From NCBI GenBank assembly GCA_024691085.1, contig JAILNX010000005.1, positions 1 to 64,000 on the forward strand: a DNA stretch of 64,000 bases, given 5' to 3'. This stretch comes from Clostridiales bacterium. Its GTDB lineage: Bacteria; Bacillota; Clostridia; Christensenellales; CAG-138. This document shows, piece after piece, positions 16,753-25,602 of the stretch. Under the pieces are notes generated by a model. The model worked only from the letters and a program-made list of their open reading frames with translations, did no database searches and had not been told where the DNA came from. Numbering within the stretch: position 1 is the stretch's first letter; every line of letters begins with the position of its first letter. Both the position numbers and the translations under genes were made by a program.

Positions 16753-17931
16753 TTGAAGAACAGTAAGAAAAATTTCAAAACAAGCGAGCTCATGACCGTC
16801 ATCATATTCATGGCGGCTCTGGGCTTTCTTTCCGTCCTGCTCTTTGCGCTTCCGAAGCGCGCGGGCGAGCTCGACCCCCTGGAGTTCCGCGCTCTCGCGA
16901 ACGATCCGTTCAGGGACAAATCCGCGTCGACGCTCATGACCGAGCTCGTGCGCGGCGATATGTCGAAGAACGTCGATAAGTTCCTCGAGGATCACTATCC
17001 CGCAAGGAGCTTCTTCATCGCGCTCAATTCCTATTATTTAAGGTTCACCGGCAGAAACGCCGACCAGGCCGTCGTAATGGGCAGAAACGGCAGGCTCTTC
17101 GATAAGCCGCTCGATCCCACAAGCGTTTATATCGAAAAGAACGTTTCGAAGATCAATGCGTTTTCCGGGGATAACGGCTTAAAGACTGTCATTGCCGTCG
17201 TCCCGTCCGCCGCGGAAACGGCGAAGGAGGATCTGCCCGCCGTCCATCTTAACTATTTCGACGGGGATATCGTTGCCGCCGTGCGTGAAAAGACCGACGC
17301 CTACGTTCCCGATATCGCGGGAATGTTCAATAAAAGGGCGGGGGAATACCTCATGTACAGGACCGACCATCACTGGACTATGGCCGGCGCGTACGAGGTC
17401 TACACCGATATTATGGAGCATTTCGGCGAGGAGCCCGTCAATAGGGACGGATTCAAAGTCGAAAGCTATGAGTTCTACGGAAGCTATTACAGGAAGGCCG
17501 GCCTCTGGCTGACCAAGCCCGACGCTCTTGAGGTGTGGACGAGCCCCGAGCTCGACAGGCTGACCACGAAGATCGGCTGGGGCGAAAGAACCGCAACATA
17601 CAGCGGCGTCTACGACCGCGGGCAGCTTAAGGACGGCAACGTCGACAAGTACGCGGCGTACCTTTGGTCGAACAACGCCATCACGGTGATCGAGAATCCC
17701 GAAGGCAACGGTAAGACCGTCATGCTCGTGAAGGACAGCTTCGGAAACTCCATCGCTCCGCTCCTCGCGCTCACGTATTCGAGGGTGGTCATGATCGACA
17801 CCAGATACTATAACAGCCCGGATCTCCCGCTCCCGTCGGAGCTCGTGACGGAGTTCGGGATCGAAGAGCTGATAGTCGTTTTAGGCGCCGATTCCGCCGT
17901 GAGCGATATCATGATCGCGTTCTTAAGATAA
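16753..17931 (+). CDS. DHHW family protein (AlgX/AlgJ-like)
   Basis: A 392-residue protein with one N-terminal membrane helix (about 14-32) and a large outer domain. The family motif TDHHWT lies near residue 204. A late segment MLVKDSFGNSIAPLL matches the Ser-containing block of alginate acetylase-type SGNH folds. These proteins usually act with an MBOAT acyltransferase to O-acylate cell-surface polymers; no MBOAT gene is in the window. The start is uncertain: TTG at 16753 lacks a good ribosome site and ATG at 16792 would leave the helix at the very N-terminus. Confidence 0.85.
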   Translation: MKNSKKNFKTSELMTVIIFMAALGFLSVLLFALPKRAGELDPLEFRALANDPFRDKSASTLMTELVRGDMSKNVDKFLEDHYPARSFFIALNSYYLRFTGRNADQAVVMGRNGRLFDKPLDPTSVYIEKNVSKINAFSGDNGLKTVIAVVPSAAETAKEDLPAVHLNYFDGDIVAAVREKTDAYVPDIAGMFNKRAGEYLMYRTDHHWTMAGAYEVYTDIMEHFGEEPVNRDGFKVESYEFYGSYYRKAGLWLTKPDALEVWTSPELDRLTTKIGWGERTATYSGVYDRGQLKDGNVDKYAAYLWSNNAITVIENPEGNGKTVMLVKDSFGNSIAPLLALTYSRVVMIDTRYYNSPDLPLPSELVTEFGIEELIVVLGADSAVSDIMIAFLR

Positions 17932-17937
17932 GGTAAT

Positions 17938-18477
17938 ATGAAGCTCAAGTCCGAAATAATGACCGAAAACGACGTCGTCCGCACGCTGGCGAGGCTCACG
18001 CACGAGATCATCGAGCGCTCGGGCGGCACGGAGGACATCGTCCTGATCGGCATAAGGCGCAGGGGACTGCCCCTCGCGCACCTCGTCGCTGCGAACATAT
18101 CAAGGTTCGAGGGCGTGAGCGTCCCGGTCGGGTATCTCGACATCACCCTTTACCGCGACGATCTTACGGGGCTCAAGGACATGCCCGAGGCGGGGGAGAC
18201 GTTCTTCCCCTGCGATATAAACGGCAAATGCGTCATACTCGTCGACGACGTTATTTTCACGGGACGCACTGCGCGGGCGGCGATCGAGGCCGTGTTCAGC
18301 CGCGGACGTCCGTCGATGATACAGCTTCTCGTGCTGGTGGACAGGGGCCACAGGGAGCTCCCGATCCGCCCGGACTTCGTCGGGAAGAACATCCCGACCA
18401 AGAGGAGCGAGCTCGTGGCGGTGACCGTGCCGGAAACGGACGGCGAGCCGCTCTCGGTCAAGCTTTTCGAGCGTTAA
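17938..18477 (+). CDS. pyrR: PyrR: uracil phosphoribosyltransferase / pyrimidine operon attenuator
   Basis: A 179-residue PyrR. The PRPP-binding motif VILVDDVIFTGRTARAAIEA is clear near residue 100. The N-terminal IVLIGIRRRGLPLA and the late LPIRPDFVGKNIPT match the RNA-binding attenuator family. It makes UMP from uracil and PRPP, and in Firmicutes binds leader RNA of pyr genes in a UMP-dependent way. The gap to the DHHW gene is only 6 bases, so it is read from the surface-protein operon or from an unseen internal promoter. I found no PyrR-binding loop upstream of pyrR, uraA or pyrG. Confidence 0.95.
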   Translation: MKLKSEIMTENDVVRTLARLTHEIIERSGGTEDIVLIGIRRRGLPLAHLVAANISRFEGVSVPVGYLDITLYRDDLTGLKDMPEAGETFFPCDINGKCVILVDDVIFTGRTARAAIEAVFSRGRPSMIQLLVLVDRGHRELPIRPDFVGKNIPTKRSELVAVTVPETDGEPLSVKLFER

Positions 18478-18518
18478 AACCAGACCTTAACGGTTTGTAA
18501 AATTATACGGAGGGAATC

Positions 18519-19937
18519 ATGAATCTCATCTACAACGTCAAGGACAAGCCCAAATTCGGGCAGCTCGTCATGTTCGCGTTCCAGCAGCTGCTCGCGATCA
18601 TGGCGGCGACCATCGCCGTGCCCGCCATCGTCGGCAACGGCATGACCGCTTCCGCCGCGCTCTTCGGAGCGGGCGTCGGAACCATCGTCTACCAGCTCTT
18701 CACCAGGTTCAGGAGCCCCGTGTTCCTCGGATCCTCATTCGCGTTCCTGGGCTCCATGTTCGCCGCCTTCGCGGGCGCCGCTTCCATGGAGATGGGCTAT
18801 CTCGGACTCATCATCGGCGCGGCCTTCGCGGCTCTCGTCTACGTCGTCATCGCGATCATCGTCAAGTTCGCGGGCGTTAAGTGGATCTCGAAGCTCATGC
18901 CCGCCGTCGTAATCGGGCCGACCGTCGCGATCATCGGTCTTTCCCTTGCCGGCAACGCCGTCGGCGATATGATGAAGGGCGACGTAGGACCTTACGTTGA
19001 CGGCGTCCTCCAGCCCGTCGCTTCCCCCTATATCGCGCTCATCTGCGCGCTCATCACGCTGTTCGTCGTAATTATCTGCTCCACTTACGGCTCGAAGAAG
19101 ATCAGGCTCGTTCCGTTCATCATCGGCATCCTTGCGGGCTACGCGGTCGCGCTCGTGTTCACACTCATCGGCAACGCGAACGGCATCGACGCGCTCAAAA
19201 TCATCGACTTCGGTCCCTTCAAGGCGCTTGCCGCGGACGGCGTAAAGGTCTCGACCTTCGTCTCGCTTCCCGAGTTTGCGTTCATCAAGGCCTGGAACGG
19301 GCTTAAGGTGCTCACTCCCGCCTACGTCGGCACCATCGCGGTCGGCTATATCCCCGTCGCGTTCGTAGTATTTGCCGAGCATCTTGCCGACCATAAGAAC
19401 CTTTCGACCATCGTCGGCAAGGATCTCACCGTTGATCCCGGCCTCTCCAGGACCCTCCTCGGCGACGGCATCGGCTCCCTCGCGGGCGCGTTCTTCGGCG
19501 GCTGCCCCAACACCACCTACGGCGAGTCCATCGGCTGCGTAGCCATCACCGGCAACGCCTCCGTTATCACCATCACCGCCGCCGCGATCCTCGCGATGCT
19601 TGCCTCGTTCATCTCCCCGTTCGTCGCGTTCCTCGATTCGATCCCCGCGTGCGTAATGGGCGGCGTCTGCATGACGCTCTACGGCTTCATCGCGGTATCC
19701 GGCCTCAAGATGCTCCAGCCCGTCGATCTTAACGAGAACCGCAACCTCTTCGTTGCCTCCGTTATCCTCATCGCCGGCGTCGGCGGCCTCGCGCTCGAGT
19801 TCGCCCTCAAGAACGGCCAGTCGATCAAGCTGACCACCATCGCCTGCGCGCTGATCCTCGGCATCATCACCAACATCATCCTCTCCGGCAAGAAGAAGGA
19901 GGAGGGCAAGGACGAGCCCCAGCAGATCATCAAGTAA
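18519..19937 (+). CDS. uraA: Uracil permease (NCS2 family)
   Basis: A 472-residue NCS2 nucleobase:cation symporter with about 12-14 membrane helices. It starts in the family style with LIYNVKDKPKFGQLVMFAFQ and shows the signature GCPNTTYGESIGC (about residue 328) in the substrate site region. Uptake of uracil feeds the PyrR reaction. It follows pyrR by 41 bases with a good GGAGG site. The end is close to a non-coding inverted-repeat element with a terminator hairpin inside. Confidence 0.95.
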   Translation: MNLIYNVKDKPKFGQLVMFAFQQLLAIMAATIAVPAIVGNGMTASAALFGAGVGTIVYQLFTRFRSPVFLGSSFAFLGSMFAAFAGAASMEMGYLGLIIGAAFAALVYVVIAIIVKFAGVKWISKLMPAVVIGPTVAIIGLSLAGNAVGDMMKGDVGPYVDGVLQPVASPYIALICALITLFVVIICSTYGSKKIRLVPFIIGILAGYAVALVFTLIGNANGIDALKIIDFGPFKALAADGVKVSTFVSLPEFAFIKAWNGLKVLTPAYVGTIAVGYIPVAFVVFAEHLADHKNLSTIVGKDLTVDPGLSRTLLGDGIGSLAGAFFGGCPNTTYGESIGCVAITGNASVITITAAAILAMLASFISPFVAFLDSIPACVMGGVCMTLYGFIAVSGLKMLQPVDLNENRNLFVASVILIAGVGGLALEFALKNGQSIKLTTIACALILGIITNIILSGKKKEEGKDEPQQIIK

Positions 19938-19950
19938 TCAAAAACGTCTT

Positions 19951-20242
19951 AAGGCCTTCCCCTTCATAAGGCGGTACAAGATAGGGATGCTTTCCATTGG
20001 AACTTAGTACCTAATAATCAAAAGAAAGCCGTTGTGCAGCTTGTTTTAAGCTTTACAGCGGCTTTTTGTATGCAGCTTCGGGGATATGACTCGCAGGTGC
20101 GGTTCGACGAGCTTGGCAGATCGAGGTTCCGCGCCTGTCGCGGCGCGGACGCGCTGACCCGCTGCGGCTCGCTAAGCTCGCAGGCGGCGCAAATAAGGGC
20201 TCAATGATCCCTTATTTGCACCGCCTTACAGAGGGAGGCCTT
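19951..20242. repeat. Non-coding element with long imperfect inverted ends
   Basis: The left end (19951-19989) and the reverse complement of the right end (20242-20207) share AAGGCCT, then TAAGGCGGT[A/G]CAA and ATA(A)GGGAT, about 36-39 positions with few gaps. The right end is itself a hairpin: GCAAATAAGGG-like arms at 20188-20199 and 20210-20220. The 290-bp body holds no credible ORF. This looks like a MITE-like or palindromic intergenic repeat. No target duplication is clear. Confidence 0.6.
20025..20067 (+). terminator. Terminator hairpin after uraA, inside the repeat element
   Basis: Arms 20025-20035 and 20055-20065 pair with one G-T pair, an inner AGCTT/AAGCT stem extends it, and TTTTT follows. 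It probably ends the operon that began at 15.4 kb. Confidence 0.8.
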
Positions 20243-20369
20243 TTTTTATCATGTTATTTGCGGTATAATGAGCGATAAGGATCTTTATTCGTAATCTTTT
20301 CAAATATCCGCGCGCATTCGGCAACTTATAGGGTGAAGGCCTTTATGTGTCCGAAAGGAGCAAAACACG

Positions 20370-20927
20370 ATGGATGACAGAAGAATAATCGAACTGTTCT
20401 TCGCAAGGGACGAACAGGCGATAGCGGAGACCTGGGATAAATACTCGGGCTTGATCAAACGCATCGCCGTGAACCTCCTGGGGAACAGCGCCGATGCGGA
20501 CGAATGCGTGAACGACGCCCTGCTCGCTGTGTGGAACAACATTCCCCCCGCGAGACCCGATTCCTTAAAAGCCTATCTCGGCGGCATTGCAAGGAACAAG
20601 GCGCTGATGAGCTTCAGAAGGCGCACCGCCAAAAAACGCTCGAACGGTCTGGAGCTCTCGCTCTCGGAGCTTGATGAGTGTGTCCCATCCCCGAATAATA
20701 CGGAGGAGAGCGCGGATCTGGCCGAGCTTGCCGGACTTCTGAACGATTGGCTTCGCTCCCTTCCCGATAGGGACAGCATGCTTTTCATAAGAAGGTATTG
20801 GTACGGCGACAGCGTAAAGGAGCTTTCGAAGGAGACGGGCGAGACGGCGAACCGTCTTTCGCAGCGATTATTCTATCTGAGAAAAAAGCTCAGGGAGTTT
20901 CTTGATGAAAGGGGCGTGACGGTATGA
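20370..20927 (+). CDS. ECF-type RNA polymerase sigma factor
   Basis: A 185-residue ECF sigma factor. Region 2 (about 25-95) has SADADECVNDALLAVWNNIP and NKALMSFRRR; region 4 (about 125-180) has LPDRDSMLFIRRYWYGDSVK and a recognition helix in ETGETANRLSQRLFYLRKKL. It is clearly a paralogue of the factor at 1176, with the same length and the same INIP/NIP-type motifs. AAAGGAG precedes the start. A weak -10 TATAAT is at 20264-20269 with no good -35, so it may be read by its own gene product. It overlaps the next gene by 4 bases (ATGA). Confidence 0.92.
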   Translation: MDDRRIIELFFARDEQAIAETWDKYSGLIKRIAVNLLGNSADADECVNDALLAVWNNIPPARPDSLKAYLGGIARNKALMSFRRRTAKKRSNGLELSLSELDECVPSPNNTEESADLAELAGLLNDWLRSLPDRDSMLFIRRYWYGDSVKELSKETGETANRLSQRLFYLRKKLREFLDERGVTV

Positions 20928-23716
20928 ACGGCGGAGAGAAGCTGTATCTTGCAATGAGCTCCATAGCGGGAGATCTTGCAGAGAAGGCGGGCGAATACCG
21001 CTTTGATAATATAGAAAAGACGTCGGAGAATACGAAGAGCCGCAGGCCTTCCCGCCCGCTTGGGAGGGTGCTCATCGGGCTTGCAGCGGCGGTCGTGCTC
21101 GTCGTTTCTATCGGCGCGGGCGCTTTCGCCTATGCAGAGGCGAAGGAGTATAAGGAAGCCGCGGCGTTCTTCGAGGAGAACTGCCTGATCTCGGATGGGC
21201 TCACGCGCCGCGAGGTCAGGGCCGTCTACCGCGATATCTCATCCGGCAGGCTCGAGCTCGAAAAGACGGGCGAGGTGCTCGAAAGGAGCCTTGCCGTGCT
21301 CGAGCAGAGAGCCGAGGAGGAGCGCGAACACGGCTCGAGCCTTAAGGACGCGGAGCTTATCGCAAAGCTTTCCGTCGTCTCCGGCTGGAACGAGCACGAG
21401 GATTATCCGAATACCGTGCACGCCTACGATTTCTGGCCGACGGCGTTCGCTGTCGAGGACGGAAAGGTCTATATCGCCGATTCGAATAAGTCCGCGATAC
21501 TCATCATCGAAAACGGCGATATAAAAGTGCTGCCCGTTCCCGAGCCCGAGGGCAGATACATTTCGCTTGAATACATGGCCGTTAAGGACGGCGTGATATA
21601 TATGCTTAGCTACAAGAGCGCGACGGGCGGCGAGCTCGGCGTAACGGCATTCGGGGAGGACGGCAGCATCGTATTTTCCGTACCGGTTCCGAACGGCGTG
21701 ACCTATTTGGATCCTTCAAGGCTCTATTTCGAAAACGGCGGGCTCATGCTGCTCACGCACAACCTGACGCTCTACAGGCTCGACGAAACGGAGAAAAACT
21801 GGGAAAGACTCTATCATATGGAGCTTTCCGGCATGTACGACGAGACGAAGACATTCAAGAACGCATCCGGCTTCGGCATTTCGATCACGACCGGCCCGAA
21901 CACGATGGCGTCCTTTAAAAGACTGACCGACAGCTTCCTGTATGCCGGTGTGTATGATTTTGTTCCGGATGTGCCGGTGATCAGCTTCGAATACACATTG
22001 AGGAAGTTCGATCTTTCGGGAAACCTTGTCGGCATGACGAGGATCGACGTCGGCGAATTCTTCTTCACGGACTGCGATTTCGACTATATCTCGAATGACG
22101 GAGAGGTTTACGTCCTCCACTGCTTATCCGACGGGGTATACGTGACGAAGCCCAATCTCCGCACGACATTCTCATCCCGAATGGCTGAGATCGCCGCGAG
22201 GACGAGGGAGTATTACGAGAGGATAAAGAAACGCGGTGGGGCGGATGAGACCGAAGCTCCGACCGCTTTCCCGACCGAGGCGAATTCGCCCCGTCCCGGA
22301 GAGACTTTGGCTCCCACGCCCGAGCTCACTCCCGCTCCTACGGCGACGCCCGCGCCATCGCCCGTTCCGCCCGTGCCTACCGCCGATCCCGTAAGGGGCA
22401 TACCGGAGGTCTTCCCGGGCAAGGACGTGTTCTTCCTCCTCTATGAGGACGGCACGCTCTGGGCGGTCGGGCAGAACGCGTACGGTCAGCTCGGCAGGGG
22501 CGATACCGAGCCATCCTCCGTTCCCGTCATGATCGGCAGGGGTTTAAAGCCCGTCCTCGTCGGCGAGACCGTGCTCGCGCTCGATAATAACGGCGCGCTG
22601 TGGGGCTGGGGCAGGAACGACTGCGGTCAGCTCGGCCTGGGCGACCGGACGAACAGGCTCGTGCCGGTCAGGCTCATGAACGGCGTTAAGAGCGTGTTTA
22701 AGTACGTCGACCGGTATTACTGTCTTAAAAACGACGGCAAGCTGTATACGTGGGGCTATGAGGAAGGGCGATCCAATATCTCCGACGAGGAAAAGGAAAA
22801 ACTCTTAAAGCCCGTGCTCATTTTTAAAAACGTCGAAAGCTATGATCCCGCAAGCCGCTTTGCCATTACGAAGAACCACGAGCTGTGGAACGCCGCGTAC
22901 ACCACGGAACCCAGAAAGCTTGCGGACGACGTGACCGCCGTCTGGAGCTGGAACGGTATCGTCATCGCCGATACCGAGGGAAGGCTTTGGGAATACGACA
23001 GGTCGACCGGCGGAAGGTTCCCCATTATCGAAAGCTTCAAGAGCGTCGTATACGCCGATGAAACGGCATACGTGCTGACGGACGCGGGCGAGCTGTACCT
23101 TTACCGCACGCTTGAGTTCCGGGGTCCGGACAGACTGGCGGTGCAGAGGCTGATACACATAATGGACGGCGTAAAGGAGTTTTACGCGGGGCATTACTCC
23201 ACAGACGATCTGGGCTATGATTACAAGCTCGCTCTCAAGGAAAACGGCGAGCTCTGGTCGTGGACGAAGAACGGTCACGGCGCGCCGATAGGCAGAGCTC
23301 ACGGCTTCCTGTTCGAGACCGAGGAGGAGCCCGCCTGCGTTGCGACGGGCGTAAAGAAGGTCGTCACCAATCGCCTGCAGACATTCATCGTAACGGAGAG
23401 CGGCGAGCTTTACGCGACGGGCTTCAACGGCGAGGATTACTATTGGAGCATCATGGGCACGCTGGGCGACGGCTCGACCGAAACAAGGTTCGGCTTCGTC
23501 AGGCTCGACGCATGGTTCGTTACGAATGTTGAACTCTCATTCGTCGACGAGTACCGAAGGGCGTATGAGGGCTATATGCTTCGTATCTATAATTCCGGGA
23601 TAGCCGTGCTCTCGGACGGAAGCGTCCTCGTGTGGGGCTGCGATCTCTACGGGCTGCCAGGAGATACCGACAGCGTACTGCTCACGCCCGTCCGCGTAAG
23701 CGTTCCGAACGACTGA
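20924..23716 (+). CDS. Membrane protein with anti-sigma-like tail and outer RCC1-like repeat domain
   Basis: A 930-residue protein overlapping the ECF sigma gene by 4 bases. Residues 1-46 are cytoplasmic, one helix spans about 47-70, and all the rest should be outside. Residues about 75-440 contain a helical stalk and then repeats of the form DGKVYIADSNK and DGVIYMLSYKS, likely a beta-propeller. A Thr/Pro-rich linker spans about 442-490. Residues about 495-930 hold RCC1-like repeats such as DGTLWAVGQNAYGQLGRGD and NGALWGWGRNDCGQLGLGD, which become degenerate towards the C-terminus. The context suggests a transmembrane regulator of the sigma factor with a ligand-binding outer part. The ligand is unknown. 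Confidence 0.8.
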   Translation: MNGGEKLYLAMSSIAGDLAEKAGEYRFDNIEKTSENTKSRRPSRPLGRVLIGLAAAVVLVVSIGAGAFAYAEAKEYKEAAAFFEENCLISDGLTRREVRAVYRDISSGRLELEKTGEVLERSLAVLEQRAEEEREHGSSLKDAELIAKLSVVSGWNEHEDYPNTVHAYDFWPTAFAVEDGKVYIADSNKSAILIIENGDIKVLPVPEPEGRYISLEYMAVKDGVIYMLSYKSATGGELGVTAFGEDGSIVFSVPVPNGVTYLDPSRLYFENGGLMLLTHNLTLYRLDETEKNWERLYHMELSGMYDETKTFKNASGFGISITTGPNTMASFKRLTDSFLYAGVYDFVPDVPVISFEYTLRKFDLSGNLVGMTRIDVGEFFFTDCDFDYISNDGEVYVLHCLSDGVYVTKPNLRTTFSSRMAEIAARTREYYERIKKRGGADETEAPTAFPTEANSPRPGETLAPTPELTPAPTATPAPSPVPPVPTADPVRGIPEVFPGKDVFFLLYEDGTLWAVGQNAYGQLGRGDTEPSSVPVMIGRGLKPVLVGETVLALDNNGALWGWGRNDCGQLGLGDRTNRLVPVRLMNGVKSVFKYVDRYYCLKNDGKLYTWGYEEGRSNISDEEKEKLLKPVLIFKNVESYDPASRFAITKNHELWNAAYTTEPRKLADDVTAVWSWNGIVIADTEGRLWEYDRSTGGRFPIIESFKSVVYADETAYVLTDAGELYLYRTLEFRGPDRLAVQRLIHIMDGVKEFYAGHYSTDDLGYDYKLALKENGELWSWTKNGHGAPIGRAHGFLFETEEEPACVATGVKKVVTNRLQTFIVTESGELYATGFNGEDYYWSIMGTLGDGSTETRFGFVRLDAWFVTNVELSFVDEYRRAYEGYMLRIYNSGIAVLSDGSVLVWGCDLYGLPGDTDSVLLTPVRVSVPND

Positions 23717-23730
23717 AAAAGGAGAATGAT

Positions 23731-24807
23731 ATGAAAAAAGTATTTGCTGTCATGCTTTTTATTGCAATACTGTTTTCCCTTGCCGCGTGCCGGGGAACGG
23801 TCGATCCCGTAACGGAGCCCACGAACGCGCCGACCTCCGCGCCGACTGCGGCTCCTACGGCTGAACCGACCACGGAGCCCTACGGGCGCCCCGAGCTCGT
23901 GGAATATCCCATGCCGCTCGATCTCGGCAGCCTGTCGCCGCTTTTCTCGATACCGGTCGTCGAATACGATATCTACGACGCGGAGCGTGACCGCGAGCGT
24001 GTGGTGATGAGGGGCGAGTACGCTGACAACGGGTATCTGCTTAATGCGGAGGGACCTGCGGACTATGACGTAAGCGACGGAAAGCTCATGGTGCTCGACG
24101 TCTTTGCGGGGCTGATCCGCGTATTCGATATCGAAACGCGTGAATGGGTCAGAAACATCGACGTATCCGAGGTCGGGCTCGATCCCGAAACCAACAGGGG
24201 AAGGCTTGCATATTATGACGGGCGATACTTCGTCTATTCGTCGAAAAGCGGCGCCGTCGTTTCGTTCGGCGAGGACGGCTCCGTATCCGAGAGGATGAAC
24301 GTCCCCGCGGGGAAGGGAGGGAGGCTCATGGTCTTAGGCGGCAGGCTGTATCTTGTTGCGAGCGGCATAGGCAAGCCCAGGACTAACGATTACCTCTATT
24401 CGGACGGCGGGTTTACCGCATGCGATCCCGTGCTGAGATCTCAAAGCTCGGAGGAAACCGTCGTCATCGAAGGCTTCGGCTTCACGTGGACGATCGAAAA
24501 GCTCGACGATCAGGACGAGATCACCCTCCTCGGAGTGGACGAAAACGGCGATCTTTATTTAAGGTACTCCGCAAAGTTCTGGGACGCGGACTTCGAAGAG
24601 CATATCGAGGAGTATCTCCTCGTTTACGATAAGGAAAGCCGTCTCGTCGCCGCAAACGATTACGGCGAAAAGGAGGGCTTCGTGATATTCGTCGATACCG
24701 AGATCAGGATGAAGGACACGGAAACGGCGTATCTTCTGATCGGCACGGCGAGGGATATACGGCTCTACGAGATCCCGTTCATGGCGGACGAAAGCCAGTG
24801 GTGGTAA
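23731..24807 (+). CDS. Lipoprotein with propeller-like repeats, third gene of the sigma operon
   Basis: A 358-residue lipoprotein: lipobox LAAC (Cys20), Thr/Pro-rich linker (about 25-50), then a domain with repeats such as DGKLMVLDVFAGLIRVFDIE that resemble the first outer domain of the preceding 930-residue protein. AAAGGAG lies at ideal distance from the ATG at 23731; a longer frame starting at 23632 lies inside the previous gene. It follows that gene by 14 bases and ends at a terminator. It may work with the membrane sensor as a surface partner. No enzyme motif is recognised. Confidence 0.75.
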   Translation: MKKVFAVMLFIAILFSLAACRGTVDPVTEPTNAPTSAPTAAPTAEPTTEPYGRPELVEYPMPLDLGSLSPLFSIPVVEYDIYDAERDRERVVMRGEYADNGYLLNAEGPADYDVSDGKLMVLDVFAGLIRVFDIETREWVRNIDVSEVGLDPETNRGRLAYYDGRYFVYSSKSGAVVSFGEDGSVSERMNVPAGKGGRLMVLGGRLYLVASGIGKPRTNDYLYSDGGFTACDPVLRSQSSEETVVIEGFGFTWTIEKLDDQDEITLLGVDENGDLYLRYSAKFWDADFEEHIEEYLLVYDKESRLVAANDYGEKEGFVIFVDTEIRMKDTETAYLLIGTARDIRLYEIPFMADESQWW

Positions 24808-24828
24808 AAAACTGTAAGCGAAAAAAAT

Positions 24829-24860
24829 AGAGAGTGCTGCACGCACTCTCTTATCTTTTT
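24829..24860. terminator. Bidirectional terminator between sigma operon and S24 repressor gene
   Basis: A 9-bp stem (24829-24837 with 24844-24852) with TATCTTTTT on plus and a run ATTTTTTTC on minus. Confidence 0.85.
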
Positions 24861-24863
24861 GTG

Positions 24864-25550
24864 TCATCCCACGACCTTGCCGACAACGCGGAGCTCGTAG
24901 GCGTATTTTATGTTGATGGGCTTGTATTTGTCGTTGAGCGACACGAGGCGTATGCCGTCCGAGCGGTCGAGCTTCTTGCAGTAGGAATCGCCGTTGTAGA
25001 CGAATATGCCGATCTCGCCGGTCTTGAGCTCGGTCGTGCTCTTTACGAACACCACCTGCCCGTCGTGAAGCTCGGGCTCCATCGAGTCGCCGCTTATCCT
25101 TACGGCGAAATTCGCGTCGGGCGGAATATCGTCGGACTCGATCGACTCATAATTGTCGCTGTCGAGGAATAACCCCGTGCCGGCGGAAACGGGCAGATCG
25201 TAAAGCGGCACGACGCGCTTTGCCGCCTTTTTGGGCTTTTTCACGGAATAGAGCTCGGAGAGGCGGAGGAGCGCGATCATCTCGTTCGCCATGAGGATAC
25301 CGTCCCGGTTGAGCCCCGCGTAGGGACTTGAGCCGCCTATGCCGAGGAACTCCGACGCGACGTCCGTCACGCCGTATATCTCGCACAGCCAGATGAACTG
25401 GCAGGCGTCGGGCAGCGACGCGCCCTTTTCCCACTTCGAGACCGCCCTGTTGGTGATGGGCGCAAGATGCCTCGATATGATGTCGGCGACGTCCTGCTGG
25501 GACAGCCCCGCCGCCTTGCGAAGCTCGGTAAGCCTTTTTCCGATTTCCAT
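24864..25550 (-). CDS. XRE-family repressor with S24 (LexA-like) autocleavage domain
   Basis: A 228-residue protein. The N-terminal HTH (about 4-60: SQQDVADIISRHL, TNRAVSKWEKG) binds DNA. The C-terminal S24 domain has the nucleophile in SGDSMEPEL (about residue 150) and a Lys in DSYCKKL (about 190), with a probable Ala-Gly cleavage point in PVSAGTGLF (about 122). Such repressors are cleaved when RecA-ssDNA forms, or sense other stress. ATG 25550 is used because GGAGG lies 8 bases before it. It is a lone gene with its own promoter; no phage genes are adjacent, though a terminase-portal pair lies at 60-63 kb. Confidence 0.88.
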   Translation of the reverse strand: MEIGKRLTELRKAAGLSQQDVADIISRHLAPITNRAVSKWEKGASLPDACQFIWLCEIYGVTDVASEFLGIGGSSPYAGLNRDGILMANEMIALLRLSELYSVKKPKKAAKRVVPLYDLPVSAGTGLFLDSDNYESIESDDIPPDANFAVRISGDSMEPELHDGQVVFVKSTTELKTGEIGIFVYNGDSYCKKLDRSDGIRLVSLNDKYKPINIKYAYELRVVGKVVG

Positions 25551-25573
25551 GTTCAACACCTCCGATTTTCGAT

Positions 25574-25602
25574 ATTATAACAGCAGCACGCGCAAAAATC
25601 AA
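25574..25602 (-). promoter_or_regulatory. Promoter of the S24 repressor gene
   Basis: On the minus strand TTGATT (25602-25597) and TATAAT (25579-25574), 17-bp spacer. Imperfect inverted copies of CGATTTTC/GAAAAATCG flank it at 25563-25570 and 25612-25620 and could be operator half-sites. Confidence 0.75.

Larger units (their letters stand above)
19938..20369. other. Intergenic region without a gene
   Basis: This 432-bp gap holds the inverted-repeat element, the terminator in it, and a -10-like TATAAT at 20264-20269 without a good -35. I see no ORF or RNA gene that I can name. Confidence 0.6.

Noticed and set aside
17932-18518. PyrR-binding attenuator near pyrR and uraA
   Set aside because: The gaps are 6 and 41 bases and lack the conserved PyrR-binding loop and a terminator pair.
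20071-20190. Possible tRNA or small RNA in the GC-rich stretch after uraA
   Set aside because: A TTCGA-like segment is present but no cloverleaf with acceptor pairing can be drawn. It belongs to the body of the inverted-repeat element.
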